Assembly: GCA_021613375.1 (NCBI GenBank)
Contig: CM038708.1
Coordinates: 31,601,559-31,665,558, forward strand
From: Megaleporinus macrocephalus
Taxonomy: Eukaryota; Chordata; Actinopteri; Characiformes; Anostomidae
Reading direction: 5' to 3'
DNA: 64,000 nucleotides
The translations under genes and the position numbers were made by a program. Of this stretch, positions 1 to 12,236 are shown in pieces. The notes beneath the pieces were generated by a model, which ran no database searches, was not told the origin of the DNA, and saw only the letters and a program-made list of their open reading frames with translations. Numbering within the stretch: position 1 is the stretch's first letter; each line of letters starts with the position of its first letter.

Positions 1-3000
1 AGCGCCTTGCGACCTCTGTTTGTGGACCCTGTCCCTTGACTGGCTGGGTAACTACAGGAGGTGTTAAAACTTCTAACAAAGGGTGCACCTTATTATCTGC
101 TCTTCTGATGACTGGAGGGTTGAAGGCAGGTAGAATGCTGTCTTTCTCAGGCTGGGACTTAGGTGACTGTGTCACAGGACTCACCTGACCCTCCCTTTTT
201 TGCGTGGCATCGGAATTTTGTCCTTCTGGCTCCAACTCAGAGTCACTTGCATTTGGAAGATTGAAATAGGTAAACTTTGGTGCTGATGACCCCCCCTGCC
301 CCTCTAGCTCAGTGGAGGAGAGAGCCCTATTAGGAGAGGCTGGGCAAAATAAGGAGTATGGAACATCTTCCTTCACAGCATCTTGGTTCTCCACTATTAT
401 TGTTGTATTCTTCTCCACTTTCCTTGGAGAATCTTGTAGTTCTGGGGAGGCTTCACCAATCAGTTGGTTTTCACGAAGTAACCAGCGGCCTTTGTCAATG
501 AGAACAGCATCTTCAGGTCCCACTTGGGCACTCAGAGTCACGCAACGAGTTGGCTCATCGAAGACATCTAATGAGCTTGTAGCATTAAAGTATGATAGGT
601 CAGTCTTTACTCGTGCTCGAGCTTCGTGGATGGAAGCCAGAGTAGTTACAGTTGTCCTTCCAGGACAGTTTCTTTGCATCCCTCTGGTTGCAGATACAGG
701 TGTCCTATCCTCTGGCCCAGTACTATTTGAATGACCTCTTCCATAGAGCCTCTCAATGGTTCTTCTGACAAAACCCTTGGCAATGGTTAATCGGCTGGTG
801 TCATCCTCTCCGCTGGAGATCTCGGGTGATGTTTGGGAAGGGTTTCCTCCACTGTCAGGAGATTCAGCCTGGTAGTCAGACATGTCAGAATTTGGACTCT
901 GCAGTCGTCTCGGCCTATTGTGTGTTACAGTGTTACTCTTGGCAAGGAACATCTCCCGGATTGATTTAACTCTGTTAACCTGAATGCTTCCTTCTGAGTC
1001 CTGTGCCAGAGAGCTGCTTCTGGAATCATAGCTAAATGCTAATGAAGATGAGAGAGGTTCTGAGGTCAAGTCCATGTGTGACGGCTTAGATGTCCTTATC
1101 ATGTTTGGTGATTCTTTTGGTGAGCACGCCTGTATGTGCTTCTCGCTGTCACTGTTGTCTTGTGTTTGTACTTTGGATAGATCCTTTATAAACTCACTGG
1201 ACTTTTGAGAAACAGTCGTGATTTTATCTGTATCTGAAATGGCTGGTACCTCGCTGTGAGTAAAGAATCTGTTGACAGGGTTCTTGGGTATATCACCGGC
1301 CTTTTGTGCCTCTGACTCAATGTTACTGATGAGCTCTGCCACTGAAGTGTTCTTGTTTTCTGTGAAATGTGCTGCTGTTTCCTCATACTCTACGTCTTTT
1401 TCGGAACCATATTCCTTTCTCTCCACAAACTGTTCTTGATAAATTGCATAGCATTCTGGTGCTTCCAAGACTACTTGCTTCTCCTCAAAGGAGATCATTC
1501 TGCCCTCATTGTCAACGTGTTGCTGCTCTGCTTCATCTTGCATCATATCGTCTTTCATGTGTGACTCTACGTGCATAGCAAGGAAGGTAGTTTGCATTTC
1601 AGGTGGTCTGGGGAGCTTTTCCACACTGTCTGCTTTACTGTGTAGTTGGCTTTGTGTTTGGTTCACCTGGACTTCACTATGCTGCTGCGAGAGAGCAGTA
1701 GAGATTTTTATGTCTCTACCGAGATTGTCTTCTTTATCACTGGCTTGATCTTCAGAAAAGCTCATCAGTTCTTCATCACAGCTGTCTTCTTCTTCCTCTA
1801 AGGTAGATTTCTCTTCTTCAGAGGTTGTCAGTTTGTCTTCACTGCTACTTGGCGACTCGAATGATTTCAGGTCCTTTTCAGTATTCCGTTTCTTATCAAT
1901 GTCCCTTCCATCCACCACCTTTTTTGCTGGTTCTTTGTTTTCATCAATATCTAGTACCTTCTCCATGGTGTCTACTGTCTTTGCAGTGGAATCCTCACAT
2001 ACTGCCCTCTCTTGTATCACTTCATTCTCCTTTTTTGACTTGGCATTTATTTCCTGTTGCCTGGCTACCTCTCCGGTGTCCTCTCTTCTGATGAGCTCTG
2101 TAACTCTTTCTTCTGTTGTTTGTTGCATTTCTCCCAAAACAGGACCATGGGAAGGCATGTCTTTGCTTATGTCAGCGTCAAGTACACAGCCGTTCTTTTT
2201 GGTCCTTTTTATTTGGGAGAATTCATTTTTGTCAGCTGCCACTTGGATTTCTTTTTCGGCATTAACCAATAAATGTTTCACAGAGACTTGTGAAATGCCA
2301 CAGTCTTCTAAGTGTGCTTTAACAGCTTTGTCGATGACATATTTAACATACATATTTACATCTTCTTCCAGAACGTTGTCAGGGGAGTTGATTATTTTTT
2401 CTCTTAAGTACGACTCTGTAAATCCATTCATCTTCACCTCTGGTAGTGACTCACTTGGGTTTTTTAATCCAGCCCCCTGATTACCTGTAACGTTCTCCTC
2501 CTCTAGAGTGCAAAGAGCAGCTAGCTCCTCTCTGACCATTTCAGGAACACCTAGATCTTCCATGAGTCCTTGAATTGCTTCTTCCTCTGAGCATGACTCA
2601 CTATAAGACCCGTTCCTCGAGGAATCTGATGTGACACTGTGACTCCGGGATATATTGCTCAGTTCCTGAAACCCTCTCCAACTCTGCAACAACTGAACGG
2701 ATGTCGAGTTTTGCAGGGCATTTAAACTGGCCCTCAGCTTCTCTGCATCCTCTATGGTCGCCATCTCCTTAAGGGACTGAAGCATAAGCAAAGCCTCAGA
2801 GCAGCTCAGGTTGTCCTGAGCTTGGCGGCATGCATTAAGATTAGCCAGACCATCCTTTAGGGTCATAACTGAGAGGAAGGCCAAGAGCACCCGAGAAGAG
2901 GAGCCAAATGTAGATGCCAAGTGTGAGGAGAAATCTGGCATGCTATTGGACTTTTCCAAACAAGACCGCCTCTTGTGCTGTGCCACTTCACGGAGTGACT

Positions 3001-5817
3001 GAATGGAGTGGCAGAGCTCCTCAAGAACTTGTCTCATATCTGGCCTCACTGCCATTTTAACTGTATATGATTTTTCTGCTTGATAAGCTAACATCTCTGT
3101 GGTAGGTTTTATAGGGGCATCTGCATCTGAATGTGTCTTCAAAGCAGGTGTGGTAGCGTCCCCTTGTGGGATGATAGATTTTGTTGTGTCAGTGCTTACG
3201 TGGGATTTGCCCAACAATGTCCTTTTGAATTCAGGCAGTGAAGAATGTCTCTGTGCTGGCCTCTCACCAGATGTTACCCGTGTAGAGAGTGGTGTTCTCT
3301 CCGTATTTTGATGGTTGAATAGTGATACCTTGGTCAGGGTGTTGTTTTTGGGTATTTTTTCTACAGAGGGTTGGTTGGGTAGAAGAGTCTTTTCCGAAGA
3401 TCGATTACAAGGAATAGGGGTCTCTTCTACATAATGATTACCTGTCGATATTTTATCCATAATAATTTCAGAATCTTTCGATCGGAAAGACAGTTTTAGA
3501 TTTATGGGAATTGGCGCTATTTCTTGATTGGAAAGTAATTTCGAGGACTCTGTTGATGATTCTCTTGATGACAATTCATTATCTGAGGTAGCATGATTTC
3601 TTTTCCAGATATTTCTTGCCAACAATGTTTCTCCTTGTGAGATATTCTGGGGGATGTTTCTCTCTTCTGAATGAAGATTTTTATTCCACATATTTTTTTT
3701 CAGAGTGAGATTTTTAGGTAATGGTATTTTCTCTCCCGTGTTACTTTGAGGTGATTTTACTTCTGTTGATGTGTTCTTTTTAAACAGGAATATGTTCTCT
3801 TCGGAGGAATCTTTAGACAAGGAAGTTCTTTCTGGAGAGGAAGTGCTGGGTAATGATTCACCTACTGATGATTGTGCTAAGGATAGATTTCTGGCTGATG
3901 AAGTGCTATCTACTGAAACACAACCTGGTAGATCCTTCTTTGTTTCTGTATTCTCTACCTCTGGAGAAGGCTGTAATTCCAGAAAGGTTGAGTTTTCCTG
4001 TAGTTCTGTGTGGGTAGATGGCCCCTGTTCCTGGTCAGGTTCACTCTTCTGCAGCCAGAGTTTTACATATTCATTGATGACTGAAGAAGAAGAATGCAGA
4101 GCAGGAAGGGAGATGCTTTCACTAAGCTCTTGCGTTTCTCTCTGAAAATCCCGCTCCTCGTTCATAGATGTCTGCCGTGTAAGTGTACATTTACTGGATG
4201 ATGCATGAAGCAGGTTTTTCTTTGGTGAGGCTGAACTTTCACTTAGTTTCTTATAGGGCAGGTCTACTTGAACAGGGTTTGCCTCATCTGTATACTGTTC
4301 TTTCCCAGCTGGTAATTCATTTGGGCTTTGAATTATCAATTGAACAGGGTTTTGGGTACTTTCTTGATGATTAGCTTGATTGTGTCTTCTTTTCAGAAGC
4401 TTCTGAACAGCTTTTGCACGATAATGCTCAGTTCGTCTTGTTGTTCCAGCTCTGCTAAAAATATCCGCTTTTATTTTCTTTATTTCTTTCAATGCGTCTG
4501 TTTTAGTGTCTTTATGTTTTCGTTCAGGAGCAGCAATTTGGAAAATATGGTTCTTCTTGACAATTACTCTCACTGGCTTTCTCCTCTTGCCAGTGTCAGC
4601 TGTTGAGATGGTCCTAGGTTCAGGATAATCAGTGACAGGAGAACTCATTGCTGACTTCTTACTTCTGATTTCTTGAGGGTTGTTTTGTTGGCGTAATGTG
4701 TAAAGGTCTGACTGGAAGACGTTTTTCTGTCTCATAAGTGATCCGTGAGTGCTAGAGGCCCTGGGTTCAGACTCCAAATCCTCACTGGAAGAGTGCATTG
4801 TTTTTTCAGAGGATGCAGGAAATACAGTATCAGATGACGCTGGCCGACCTCTGGATGAACCATAGGTGCCCATGCCCTGCACACGCAGCTGTGTATTAGC
4901 AAAGAAATTCTCAAGGCAGCTCTGCTGTTCGTAAATGTGAACCACTGTCTCATGAATTTGCTCCCCATTGTCCTGCAGTTGCAGAATCTCTGCCGATTTA
5001 TAGGTGTTGGTTTGCACTTGTGAGGTGGTCGTGTTTAGTTCAGTAGGCAGGTTGCTGCGGGGTTTAGGTACAGGGCGACTCCTGCACTGCTGTACCATGC
5101 AGTGCTCCTGCTTCATCGCCCCATTACTTGTCTCTTCTCTGTAGGCATAAGATCCCATCACATTCTCCTGGATCTTGGTTTCTGTAACTTTCATGGTGTT
5201 CCCAACAGATTGTGTCTGCTGAACTTTGCACCACCCAGGGCTAGAAGGAAGGGGCTGGAGGGGCTCTTTTACCCTTATGATTGGTTCCCATTTACCTGTC
5301 CCCATCTCTTCAGTACTTTCCTTAGAAAAGGCAAGTTCATCTGGGCAACTCTTGTTTACCTCAGAGGCCACAGGTTCAACATCAGACGGAATGTTGTCAG
5401 ATATGGTTGCACCCAGAACAGGATGCGATTCAGAGACAGTCTTCATTTGATTGGCCACAGTAGAGCGGCTAAGTGTTGTTGTCCAATTAACTGTCTCCTC
5501 TTCTTTGATGGTTAGGCGCACCCTCATCTCCACAGTCATGCTGCCGTCCTGGTTGACTCGAAAGGACTTCTCGATGTCATCCTCAGTGGGCATGTGGACG
5601 TCTCCCTCACCTTCTCCATCCAGGCAGGCAATTGTGTCCATCTCCGCAGCAGATTCTGGCTGTTCAACAGTCTCCATTTCTACAGAACCAGTAGGGTTAC
5701 TGGGACAGTCATACGCACTTCCTGCAAAACTGTTGTTTATCTGATTTACAATGTAACGCTCTGAGGATGGAGAGAAGGGACGAGATTTGGTGCTGCTGGT
5801 CATGGATTTCTTTTTTC
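1..5817 (-). CDS. rp1: rp1 exon 4 (giant last exon, partial)
   Basis: The exon starts after an AG at 5819-5818; two bases complete the codon split with exon 3 (CGA, Arg), followed by KKKSMTSSTKSRP. I read the minus frame (plus triplets starting at positions 2, 5, 8...) over about 1-1500 and at the 5' end around 5400-5817 and met no stop. The stretch between was only sampled. About 1,938 codons are visible. Near 1741-1860 the translation is strongly acidic (SEEEKSTLEEEEDSCDEE). The C-terminus and stop codon are off the left edge. Plus-strand ORFs opposite this exon are shadows. Confidence 0.92.
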
Positions 5818-8719
5818 CTTTAAAAATGATTATTAATTATTAGAAAGTGTATTATCATGGACATTATCATAAAGAGAGAAAAGAGGGCAGCATTTTACCA
5901 GCAGCAGATGTGAAATCATCAATTTGCATCAATTTGATTTGCCAGTCCAGGACAGCAGGTAAGCATTGACAGGGCGAGAAAGAGAAGGGGAAAGACTGGG
6001 ATTAGAGAGAATAAAGATATGGACCAACATGATGCATGTTATAAGATGTGGGTCATGGTAGGTATTACTGAAGATATCAGAGCTTTACTAAATTCCCCTC
6101 AGATAATCTCAACCATAGACAGTCAGACATATATACAGGCTAGTAGGGCATTAGAGATTCATTAGACAGCAGAGCAGCTGAGTATCTGAAGGAAAGTAAA
6201 ATTACATAAGAGGAATGAATTGTGAATTTTACATTGCTTTAATACACATATATACAGTTTGCTCAAATTTGAAAGGATCAAACTGGGAATTTGCTAAATA
6301 AACCCACTAATATTAATGGAATTTAATGTTTTAGACTTACGGGACACAGGATGCAGCCGTCCTACACTTTTTGCCGGCAGCCAAGTTGGAGCAGAAGGTT
6401 TCTGGAAATCATAGTTTCCTTTTTTAAAAGGCTCACGTCCAGCAGCTACCAATACCCCCGAACACAAAATCAGAGAAGGAAGTCCATCCACCTGCAATAC
6501 AACAAATGTTCTTCATTTTCAGACTCTCCTTGGATAGGTTTTCAAAGGACTTATTATCTATTGGATAACCTATGATCCCCTGATAGTGAATTGCTATTAA
6601 ATGTTTAGTTTCTAGATCTAATAAGTAATACAATTTGTAGTAGTAGTCAGTGAGTAACGGTCTCGCACACAGAGCATTTCTCATCACCCACTTCAAGTAC
6701 TGTTCCAGGATGCAGAACAGTGTAATAGGATGAGATAGTAAAGAGGCTTAATGCTGAAGGGTGATGGGTTTTCTTCACCCCCCGTGTTATTTATGCTCAT
6801 AGCAACTATAGACAAGCCTACAATGTATTTAAGGAAACGACACAGTAAAGAAAATAGACGCTGCCTGCAGTTAAATAGACAAAGTCATTGGCAGATTTGT
6901 TTTCTGCTAGCAACAAGCTATAAGCCAAGTTAAAAAAAAAAGCAATGTGTTTCATTTAACACCTTTAGTTAACAATACTGTACAGTTCTAGTAATGTCAT
7001 TATTGTTCAGGTAAGTCTTTTTTCAGGTCTGTTAGTTAAACCACACATTTCGTCAATGATATTTAGATTCCAATGTTAGGGTTGTAACGATGCCATTGTA
7101 ACATCGCAATGCAAACCTGAGGTAATATGCATTGTGGAGAATGGACATTATCTTAATTACACCATCTGCTGCAAATTGCAATTGTTGAACACCAATGGTT
7201 GCATGCAATCAACAAAATTTGATTGTTGGGCGAAGAAAGATTTGCAAAGAAAGCTTAGATGTTTGTTTAAGGGAAATTCCTTGTGTTGGGCCACAGGAAC
7301 AGAGAAACAGTGGGCAAGGTAATAATTAAGCCCTGCATATGGAGATTAATGTGTTTATCAGGTATGAACAAGATAGTGTGACCATTTTGGAAAAAGTATT
7401 AAGAGGAGGTGTTCTCATGTATTATATCTTTTTCATATACACTGTTTTTGCCATTAAAGCTGTTTTGCCATTAAATAATTAGAGATATCTAGTATACTGT
7501 GTAAATACACAGAAACAGCGTATGAGTATCACTCTTTTATGATTAAAGAGCAAAATAAAAAGCTGCTGCAGGTGACAGTGAAAGATCTGATGACTTCATG
7601 AAGCACTTTTAAATTGAAAAGTGACCAAAAACACAAACTCCAACCAATCTAAGGTAGTGTAAACCAAAATTTTCATCAAAACAGCCGCCCAATATTTAAA
7701 AACTTTAAAAACATTTTACTTTGAAGTGGCGGATTAGGCTGAACTAGAAGGTTTGACAGCCTTCAAGAAGCTGGATACAGTTTTCCAGTCCATTTGTTTA
7801 CCAGGCTCACTATCCCATACTAACCAGAGTTACTGATCTTTTGATCCTTTAATCGCAATGATTGTAATAATCGTAATGATTCATCTGGAATTTAATGAGA
7901 ACTGCAAGAGCACCATTCACATTCTGAGCTTAAGCCACATACAGTAACTTTGCTAGCCTGTATCTTCAACAGCTTCGTAATTAAGAGGTGAGGCAAACGT
8001 ACAAGTGTGTCAGACTGACACTAGAAACAACAAAAAAGATGAAAGAGTGATAGGCTTCTCACCCTTTTTCCATCTAGTGTGTGGAGCTTTAGCACAGGAA
8101 AGTGCATAACCTCAGATACGAGATCCAGCAATGCCTCAAAAGAGTGAGTGGTCCTCTTCTGCAGCAAAAGTGTATGCTTGACTTCTGGATCTCCGTTGCG
8201 AAACACCACCAGCCGCTTGGGCGTGTGAAGCAGGGCTGCGTGCTCGTTCCGCCTGGCCCTGCGTGTGCTGCGTGCTCCTGGACTCTGTCGCCGCTGGGCC
8301 AGGCGCCTGCCGCTGACTGGACGGGCGTGATACCATGGTGGAGGTTTGCGCCTTGCCCGCTCCAGGTCAATGGGCTTCACAGTGCGCTTGTCAGAGCAGA
8401 TGTAGGAATGGCCATGGTGCAGCTGATCAAGGGAGCGGACTGTCGTGTGGCCCCGTGGTGTGGTGATAGTGCGGACTCCGAAGGGCAGCGGAACACGCTT
8501 GGACAGGCTGTCCAATAGCGCCTCAAAGGTTTTAAATGTTCGGTTGTTGATGACCACAGGTAAACCGCTGAACTGGGCATCACCGCTTTTGTAAAAGCAC
8601 ACGCGCTTCGAGGCAATCGGCTCACTCATGTATGGTTGGCGGGATGTCATAAAAGTATGGATGCTGCCAGGGGACTGGGCCTGCGGTGGGGCTTTCCGCA
8701 CTGCTGCAGCTTCACTCAT
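1..8719 (-). CDS. rp1: rp1, retinitis pigmentosa 1 / oxygen-regulated protein 1 (partial, 3' end beyond window)
   Basis: The coding sequence joins 8719-8063, 6491-6341 and 5817 down to the window edge, giving at least 2,208 residues with no stop seen. The known family role is a microtubule-associated protein of the photoreceptor connecting-cilium axoneme that stacks and aligns outer-segment discs; human mutations cause retinitis pigmentosa. DCX1 lies at about residues 36-118 (KRVCFYKSGDAQF, FGVRTITTPRG). DCX2 lies at about 168-250 (KRLVVFRNGDPE, VAAGREPFKKGNYDFQK). The block DDIEKSF...NQDGSMTVEMRVR, just after DCX2, is diagnostic of RP1/RP1L1. Intron phases (0 after exon 2, 1 after exon 3) match my recollection of human RP1, which has 2,156 residues. 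The long tail is Ser/Glu-rich. RP1L1 is the main alternative, but RP1 is the SOX17 neighbour in mammals, so rp1 is preferred. Confidence 0.93.
5818..6340 (-). other. rp1: rp1 intron 3
   Basis: This is a 523-bp phase-1 intron. The donor GTAAGT is at 6340-6335 and the acceptor is TTTTTAAAG ending at 5818. It is AT-rich and I see no other gene or repeat in it. Confidence 0.85.
6341..6491 (-). CDS. rp1: rp1 exon 3 (second half of DCX2)
   Basis: This 151-bp exon has 50 codons plus one base. The acceptor TTGCAG ends at 6492 and the donor CCC|GTAAGT is at 6340. It encodes VDGLPSLILCSGVLVAAGRE followed by PFKKGNYDFQKPSAPTWLPA, the conserved end of the second doublecortin domain and its linker. The exon keeps the phase pattern of mammalian RP1. 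Confidence 0.92.
6492..8062 (-). other. rp1: rp1 intron 2
   Basis: This is a 1,571-bp phase-0 intron with donor AGG|GTGAGA at 8062 and acceptor TTGCAG ending at 6492. It is AT-rich. Around 7080-7130 there is a short GGGTTGTAACGATG-type sequence reminiscent of degraded fish transposon ends. No gene is seen. Confidence 0.8.
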
Positions 8720-8726
8720 AATCTCA
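8063..8726 (-). CDS. rp1: rp1 exon 2 (start codon, DCX1 and first half of DCX2)
   Basis: The coding part is 8063-8719 (219 codons) with 7 nt of 5'UTR. The ATG at 8719-8717 begins MSEAAAVRKAPPQ and follows a splice acceptor closely, as in mammalian RP1, where the start codon lies near the 5' end of exon 2. An upstream ATG in the same open frame lies beyond the acceptor, inside the intron, so it is not used. DCX1 and the beginning of DCX2 are encoded here, separated by a basic Arg-rich linker (RRLAQRRQSPGARSTRRARR). Confidence 0.93.
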
Positions 8727-8760
8727 CTGAAACAGAGAACATAGGAAGAGAGAGGGATAT
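8727..8760 (-). other. 3' splice acceptor and polypyrimidine tract of rp1 exon 2
   Basis: On the minus strand a pyrimidine-rich tract (CCCTCTCTCTTCC...TTCTCTGTTTCAG) ends at 8727, 8 nt before the start codon. It implies a non-coding exon 1 at higher coordinates, as in mammals. I could not locate that exon or the promoter. Confidence 0.75.
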
Positions 8761-9884
8761 GAAGGACGAAAATCAGTGATGACAAAACAAGTTGACTTTA
8801 ACAAATTATTTAGTGCATCATGAAATCTCAGTGACTCAGTAGAATAGTGAACAAGATAAATGTGACTCTGGAAAAAAACAGACAGAGCCAAATGCCAAGT
8901 TTCAGTTCCTTAGGAGGGCTGCACCAATACAGTACAAGCATTAGTATTAGTCCGATATTGGCCAAAATCACTGGAACAGATATCAGGAGGAAAAGATATG
9001 ACCTGCTATGATCCATTAGCCGTATCTATCAATTTAGTGTTTAACTAGACTTCTGTATTTAATTTTTAATGCTTAATGATGCTTACCGATCACAAATGCT
9101 GCTAAAAGTTCTGTCTATGAAAAATTGTAAACAAAAACTAACAAAGCAGAATTGCAGAACTGAGTCATGTGGGCTATACATGTCTTCCTTTAGGGCAGCA
9201 GAATATTGGTTTCACGGTTTGTTGGCTATGTTAAGTAAAGAGCATCTTGACAAATTCATTATTAACAGTATCGGGATTGGACATAAAAAGTGGTATCGAG
9301 CCACCCCATACACTTTGGCATATGAGTCAAGAGTATGCCAGGTTATGATAAAGTCTTATTTTATTTTAAACATATAATAATATAAGCACTAAACTGAGTA
9401 AAACACTACTGTTCAAAAGTTTAAAAACAACATTTTCAGTGATATAAAGCTTGGTTTCAGATAAATGCACAGTTTGAATTTAATGTATAAGTTCTGTGCA
9501 CCTTTACAGCTTTTAGGTAATAAAAATATATAAGTTATTAAGCATTGATATAAGTAGTGCATATACAAAGTGGCCTTGTTCGTGACTATAATGGAGGCTG
9601 TTGCTGACTGACAGAACGTGTAGCAGGTGTTGTTTACTGCTTTACCTAGCTAGATTAAACACACTGTCACGAGACAGACACGCCTCGTGACTTCCTCCCA
9701 CAGCAACAGTAAACTACGTCACCCCAATAAAAACATGATCTATCCTAAAACTGTACACATTTTCTCTGTAGCGCACAAGTAAAACTAATCTATTCCAAAC
9801 AAATGAAGAAAAGCAGCCGTGATCATTTAAAAACAGCTTATGATAAACACATCCTTTTCAAAATTTCCACATAATTCAATTGCT
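8761..9884. other. Intergenic / rp1 5' region, no gene seen
   Basis: AT-rich sequence with scattered short ORFs lacking any family signature. It probably belongs to rp1 intron 1 or the upstream region. Confidence 0.5.
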
Positions 9885-10405
9885 CAACCGTTCAGAGTGT
9901 TTGGTACTTTGTGGAGACGCTCACAGATTTCTTTACAGTGGTGGTGAAGTGCAACAAGGGGTTGCGATTTCTACAATACAAATAAAATCACTATCCATAA
10001 TGACCACTGAGCCCTCTGAGTTTCTATATGCAATGATTATGATAGCACAATAGTGATAAATGCAGAAGAAAATAAGAATGTGTAGAATATATTTAATGTC
10101 AAAACCTCCTCTCACAATAGTTTACTGCTATTTTGCCAGTATAATAACTCAAAAAGCTCCCTATTCATTTTGGATAATAAATAAAATGGTTATACTTATT
10201 GCACACATTGTAATCTCTGTTTCTCAAAGCTGCCATACAGGAAGCTGTTACTTAAAATCAAGTAAAGTAACCATTTCTTGTAACAGCTTTGTGTGAAGGA
10301 GCTTTTAGAGGCATGAAACCCTTCAGACGTCTGGTTCCTATCACCACCACTGTAAACAAATCTCTAGAACAGAGCATCTCACATCAAAGCGATCTGAATT
10401 ACTTT
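9885..10405. mobile_element. MITE-like element (family B), copy 1
   Basis: The ends are inverted copies. TTTACAGTGGTGGTGA at about 9932-9947 matches its reverse complement TCACCACCACTGTAAA at about 10341-10355. Outside these, a TTCAGAG...GATGTGAGATGCTCTG-type sequence is also roughly mirrored. There is no transposase ORF. A second copy lies at 60561-60968, so this is a dispersed non-autonomous family. Confidence 0.6.
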
Positions 10406-11619
10406 TTTTACATATCCTAACAAAACAATACATACATTTTTGAAAGTCTGTGGAATTTACCTTTAAATATGCTTTCTAGTTTTACTTTAAAGTACTACTT
10501 TCAACACATTCTGACATGCTTAGCTACTTTTTTAATTGACATTCAAAAATATAATTAGTTAAAAGCCCACAGGTCTTGTGTTGTTTAAACTCTAGCCCAC
10601 CAACAATCCCCCTGTAGTGCAGCGCATACAAAGACAATTAGTAAGGCAACTAATCTAACTGCCTCTTTAAATAACTGCCCAAAATAAGAAACAAGCTGAC
10701 AAATGATAAATGGCATCCCTCTATTTTCACACTCACCAGACTTCCCATATTGAGTAGAAAAGTTGAGAAGAGCGACTGCTCCCTCATGTTGCACTCTGGA
10801 GCTCCGTGCTGGAGACTGGGTTATTCTGGGCTCCGGCTTCAGTATTAATTTGCTTAATCTTTGCTCACTACTAATCCCAGCCACACTGAGAGGAGCCCCT
10901 TTTCAAGGAATACATGTGCATGGGTGTGTATTATTTAGTGCATGTTTGTTTGTGTTAATAAGAAATATAAACGACTGTAGAAATTTAGGTCAGCATCTTT
11001 ATGGTGTGCATACTACAATAAACTGATATTAACAGACAGGACTGGAGTCTAAGCTGGTGTTAAACTGTTATTATATGTAAAATAGACAGGTATATGTAAG
11101 TGAAGTACCTGTTAACTCACCAATATAGCTCCTGTCACACTGGCCTGACTCTTGTGTTTCTGTGTTTAAGGCCCAGGTGGCCACTGGGCTTTTACCTAAT
11201 CTGATTGTGCATGCTTACAAAGGATAAGGACACGACTGTGTGTGTTTTGTGTGTGAGAGACGGAGGGTTTAGGCTGCCTGTTCATGGGTAGAAGAAACAA
11301 AAAAAAACATCAGTGAAACATCATAAATGCCATTCATACATTCATATAATTATTAATAATCATTAATAAAGAATAATAATTATATTAAATAATTTTTTGT
11401 ATTATTTATTTATTTTTAAATGCCAAGTTCACTACACTGATTAAAGGGTGAGCCGGACTCATGCGAAGAGAGACTTTAAATAGTGAAAATAAACTTTTTT
11501 TAGCTAAAGATGTGTAAATGTGCTGATCTGTGCTGGGTTTGGGGTAGTGGTACGGAGTGTTTACGATGTATGGGAAATGTGTGGTTATAAGTAACCAGCA
11601 CTCAGTTTAAAGTGCTAGG
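10406..11619. other. Intergenic, no gene seen
   Basis: AT-rich non-coding sequence, including a run of ATTAATAA-type motifs near 11340-11420. Nothing else could be supported. Confidence 0.5.
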
Positions 11620-12236
11620 GGTGTGTCCGAAATCCCGTACTTGAACAGTACGTACTCAGTTGGAGCTAGTGCGCACTGCCTGTCCGTTAAAGCAGTGCGC
11701 TCTTTCAGTGTGCGAGTGTTTGGTATCCACACAACCTTAGACACACTACGTCCGCCATCTTACCATTTGTGGCGCAACACGCCAGACCACCATTGCTATT
11801 CATTTAAAAGCCCCGTTTACTGATGGATTTAGATTTTAGACTGTTTGTGACACTGTTCTGCGTGTTTGTCTGAATATGTACTCACACAGTGTTGAGCTGC
11901 AGCTCTGAGAAGGAGGAATTTAATCATTAACCTCAGCAGTAGCGCTAACTTCCGTAGCGGCAGTTCACTAGCTGTAGCTACGTACACACAGCCGACGTAC
12001 TGTTTTTCACTGTTTTCTCCTCCGCTTTGAATTCCTCCATGACGCCGATGGAATAATGGGATAGGACAGTGTGCTCGGCCTGCATACTTAAAAATGTCTG
12101 CCGGTGCAGAACGTCATCCAGAGACTTTTCACGTACTTCTCAACAAAAACTACGTATTTGGAAACCGTAGTGATTATCAGGTTCTGCTTTTGTGTACTGT
12201 TTAGTATGAAAGTACGCGACCCTATGTTTCCGACCT
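11620..12236. mobile_element. Probable non-autonomous DNA transposon (hAT-like MITE)
   Basis: The left end reads GTCCGAAATCCCGTACTTGA. The reverse complement of the right end reads GTCGGAAACATAGGGTCGCG then TACTTTCATACTAAACAGTAC, giving imperfect terminal inverted repeats that share a GTC-GAAA and CGTACTT core. The body is unusually CpG-rich for the surroundings and has no transposase. Confidence 0.5.

Noticed and set aside
312..5744. Many plus-strand ORFs of 60-215 codons
   Set aside because: They lie opposite the long open rp1 exon on the minus strand and carry none of its conserved protein features; they are antisense shadows.
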